Assembly (NCBI GenBank): GCA_947169985.1
Contig: CAMVRW010000134.1
Coordinates: 1 to 6,762, forward strand
Length of the DNA stretch: 6,762 nt
Source of the DNA: an uncultured Butyrivibrio sp.
GTDB lineage: Bacteria; Bacillota; Clostridia; Lachnospirales; Lachnospiraceae
Direction: 5' to 3'
Made by a program: the position numbers and the translations under genes. Within the stretch, counting starts at the first letter, position 1. Each line of letters starts with the position of its first letter. The notes below the pieces were generated by a model. That model was not told the origin of the DNA. It ran no database searches and saw only the letters and a program-made list of their open reading frames with translations. Positions 5,541-6,762 of the stretch are shown here, in pieces.

Positions 5541-5569
5541 ATGATATTACTGTGAAACATTACTGTCAA
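5541..5569 (-). promoter_or_regulatory. promoter of the FMN riboswitch-ribU transcript
   Basis: On the minus strand TTGACA (5569-5564), a 17-base spacer and TATCAT (5546-5541) form a near-consensus SigA-type promoter. Transcription would begin near 5534, just before the aptamer. The resulting leader is about 290 bases long. Confidence 0.85.
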
Positions 5570-5576
5570 GCCCTAT

Positions 5577-5605
5577 TTGACAAGCGTTTACGGCAAAAAT
5601 ATAAT
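5577..5605 (+). promoter_or_regulatory. promoter of the HD-GYP gene
   Basis: TTGACA (5577-5582), a 17-base spacer and TATAAT (5600-5605) make a perfect SigA consensus promoter, giving a start near 5612 and a leader of about 20 bases. Its -35 box is only 7 bases from the -35 box of the divergent ribU promoter, and together the boxes form the inverted repeat TGTCAA-N7-TTGACA. Confidence 0.9.
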
Positions 5606-5632
5606 TAATGTAATTACGTTAACGAGGTACTC

Positions 5633-6709
5633 ATGAAGAAAGTAATAAGCAAACAGCTAATACCCGGCATGGTACTGGCCAGCGATGTCTTCACCCATGA
5701 ATCTAACAACAAACTCATGGAAAAAGGTACTGTTATCACCCAAAAAGACATTGCAAGACTGGTCTTCTATTCCATAAACGACGTTCTTGTTGAGGACGAA
5801 CCTGCTCAGACCCTGGATGAAAACTTGGCTTCAGGGCTTACTTATTCTGAGCGTCTAAAGCGGTCCGAAGATTTCATAGAATTCAAAAAAGATTTTGAAG
5901 AGTGTACAGATAAATTCGAGCACTCCATAAAAGATATAATAGCAGGCAACAAAGAGCTTGATCTTGACCAGATGATGTCTCCCATCTATTCACTTATTGG
6001 AGACGGCAAAAGAGCCTCCAGCATCTTCGATATGCTCCATAACCTTCGCATGTACGATGATGCCACTTATACCCACTGTATAAATGTAGCTCTCATCAGC
6101 AACATTTTAGCAAGGTGGCTAAAATGGGATGAGCCCGAAATACAGACAGCTACCCAGGCAGGACTTCTTCACGATATCGGAAAGCTCCTTATACCGGACA
6201 ACATAATTACCAAACCGGGACATTTAACAGATGAGGAATACGCCATTATCAAGACTCATCCCCAGAAGGGATATGATGCCCTGGAAAAGCTCGACGTCAG
6301 CAACCACGTGAAAAATGCAGCGCTTATGCACCACGAAAGATGCGACGGCTCAGGTTATCCTCTGAAACTCACAGGACCACAGATAGATAAATATGGCAAG
6401 ATCGTGGCCATTGCAGATGTGTACGATGCCATGACCAGCGCAAGGTACTATAGAGGTCCACTTTGCCCATTCATTGCAATATCAATGTTTGAAGAAGGTT
6501 TTGACAGGTACGACCCTGAAATGCTACTTGCCTTCCTCCACAACATTGTTAATACGTATCTGTTCAATACTGTAAGACTTAATACCGGAGAGACAGGCGA
6601 GATCATTTTCATCAATATAAATGCACTGTCCAGGCCTACCATAAAGGTTGGAAATGACTATATTGACCTGAGCAAGTGTCCGGGAGTATATATTCAGGAA
6701 ATTATCTGA
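5633..6709 (+). CDS. HD-GYP domain protein, probable cyclic-di-GMP phosphodiesterase
   Basis: A 358-residue cytoplasmic protein. Residues 1-55 form a small N-terminal domain common ahead of HD-GYP domains in Clostridia (PGMVLASDVF...GTVIT..DI.RL..Y.I..VLV). A charged helical region (about 72-110) follows, and the HD-GYP domain spans about 130-310. All expected metal and catalytic residues are present: H148, H180-D181 in HDIGK with K184, H209 in THP, H233-H234 in HHE, the GYP motif HHERCDGSGYP (233-243), and D262 in IADVYDAM. The enzyme should therefore be active in degrading cyclic-di-GMP to pGpG or GMP. The C-terminal tail (about 315-358, ending in IDLSKCPGVYIQEII) is a short beta-rich segment typical of these proteins. 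There is no membrane segment or recognised receiver domain. A GAGG ribosome-binding site lies 5 bases upstream. The gene stands alone, diverging from ribU. Confidence 0.93.
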   Translation: MKKVISKQLIPGMVLASDVFTHESNNKLMEKGTVITQKDIARLVFYSINDVLVEDEPAQTLDENLASGLTYSERLKRSEDFIEFKKDFEECTDKFEHSIKDIIAGNKELDLDQMMSPIYSLIGDGKRASSIFDMLHNLRMYDDATYTHCINVALISNILARWLKWDEPEIQTATQAGLLHDIGKLLIPDNIITKPGHLTDEEYAIIKTHPQKGYDALEKLDVSNHVKNAALMHHERCDGSGYPLKLTGPQIDKYGKIVAIADVYDAMTSARYYRGPLCPFIAISMFEEGFDRYDPEMLLAFLHNIVNTYLFNTVRLNTGETGEIIFININALSRPTIKVGNDYIDLSKCPGVYIQEII

Positions 6710-6732
6710 ACGATATAGGGTAACAAGTAGAA

Positions 6733-6762
6733 AGGACCTGGCATACTCGTATGCCAAGTCCT
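6733..6762 (+). terminator. probable terminator hairpin after the HD-GYP gene
   Basis: Twenty-four bases after the stop codon, AGGAC-C-TGGCATA pairs with TATGCCA-A-GTCCT around the tetraloop CTCG: 12 base pairs with one C-A mismatch. The window ends exactly at the foot of the stem, so the expected T-tract cannot be seen. The nearly symmetrical stem could also serve a convergent gene beyond the edge. Confidence 0.7.

Noticed and set aside
5128..5544. A 138-codon plus-strand frame
   Set aside because: It covers the ribU start and the whole FMN riboswitch on the opposite strand; its sequence is explained by conserved RNA structure.
6448..6757. Two minus-strand frames of 64 and 77 codons
   Set aside because: They are antisense to the conserved C-terminus of the HD-GYP gene, and one also runs through its terminator hairpin.

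Overview
This 6.8 kb window looks chromosomal and most likely comes from a Clostridia bacterium of the Lachnospiraceae type, close to Butyrivibrio or Pseudobutyrivibrio. That placement is an inference from the RNase Z, RibU and HD-GYP protein sequences, the moderate GC content, the strong AG-rich ribosome-binding sites and the Gram-positive style promoters. I see no mobile element, CRISPR array, tRNA or rRNA gene.

Layout, reading leftward on the minus strand. An FMN riboswitch leader (about 5245-5534) controls a riboflavin-transporter substrate subunit (ribU, 4466-5245), which ends at a clear intrinsic terminator (4364-4398). A second promoter overlaps the T-tract of that terminator and starts a tightly packed operon: tsaE (3846-4283), a tsaB-rimI fusion (2575-3828), rnz (1655-2575), a small membrane-anchored protein of unknown function (1016-1603), a YdjC/ChbG-like deacetylase (123-1019), and the first 37 codons of another gene that runs off the left edge (1-111). 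On the plus strand there is one gene, an HD-GYP cyclic-di-GMP phosphodiesterase (5633-6709), followed by a strong hairpin at the right edge that is probably its terminator.

The first three operon genes share a theme. TsaE and TsaB belong to the machinery that makes t6A at position 37 of tRNA, the RimI half of the fusion acetylates ribosomal protein S18, and RNase Z trims tRNA 3' ends. The next two genes are unknown or envelope/sugar related and appear simply to be co-transcribed.

The most interesting non-coding part is the 387 bp between ribU and the HD-GYP gene. It holds two back-to-back near-consensus promoters whose -35 boxes lie 7 bp apart, the FMN aptamer, two tandem imperfect hairpins with a 45-nt period and compensatory base-pair changes between copies, and an 8-bp helix that can mask the ribU ribosome-binding site. 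I found no wholly new gene system; the tandem hairpins in the riboswitch leader are the best candidate for something undescribed.
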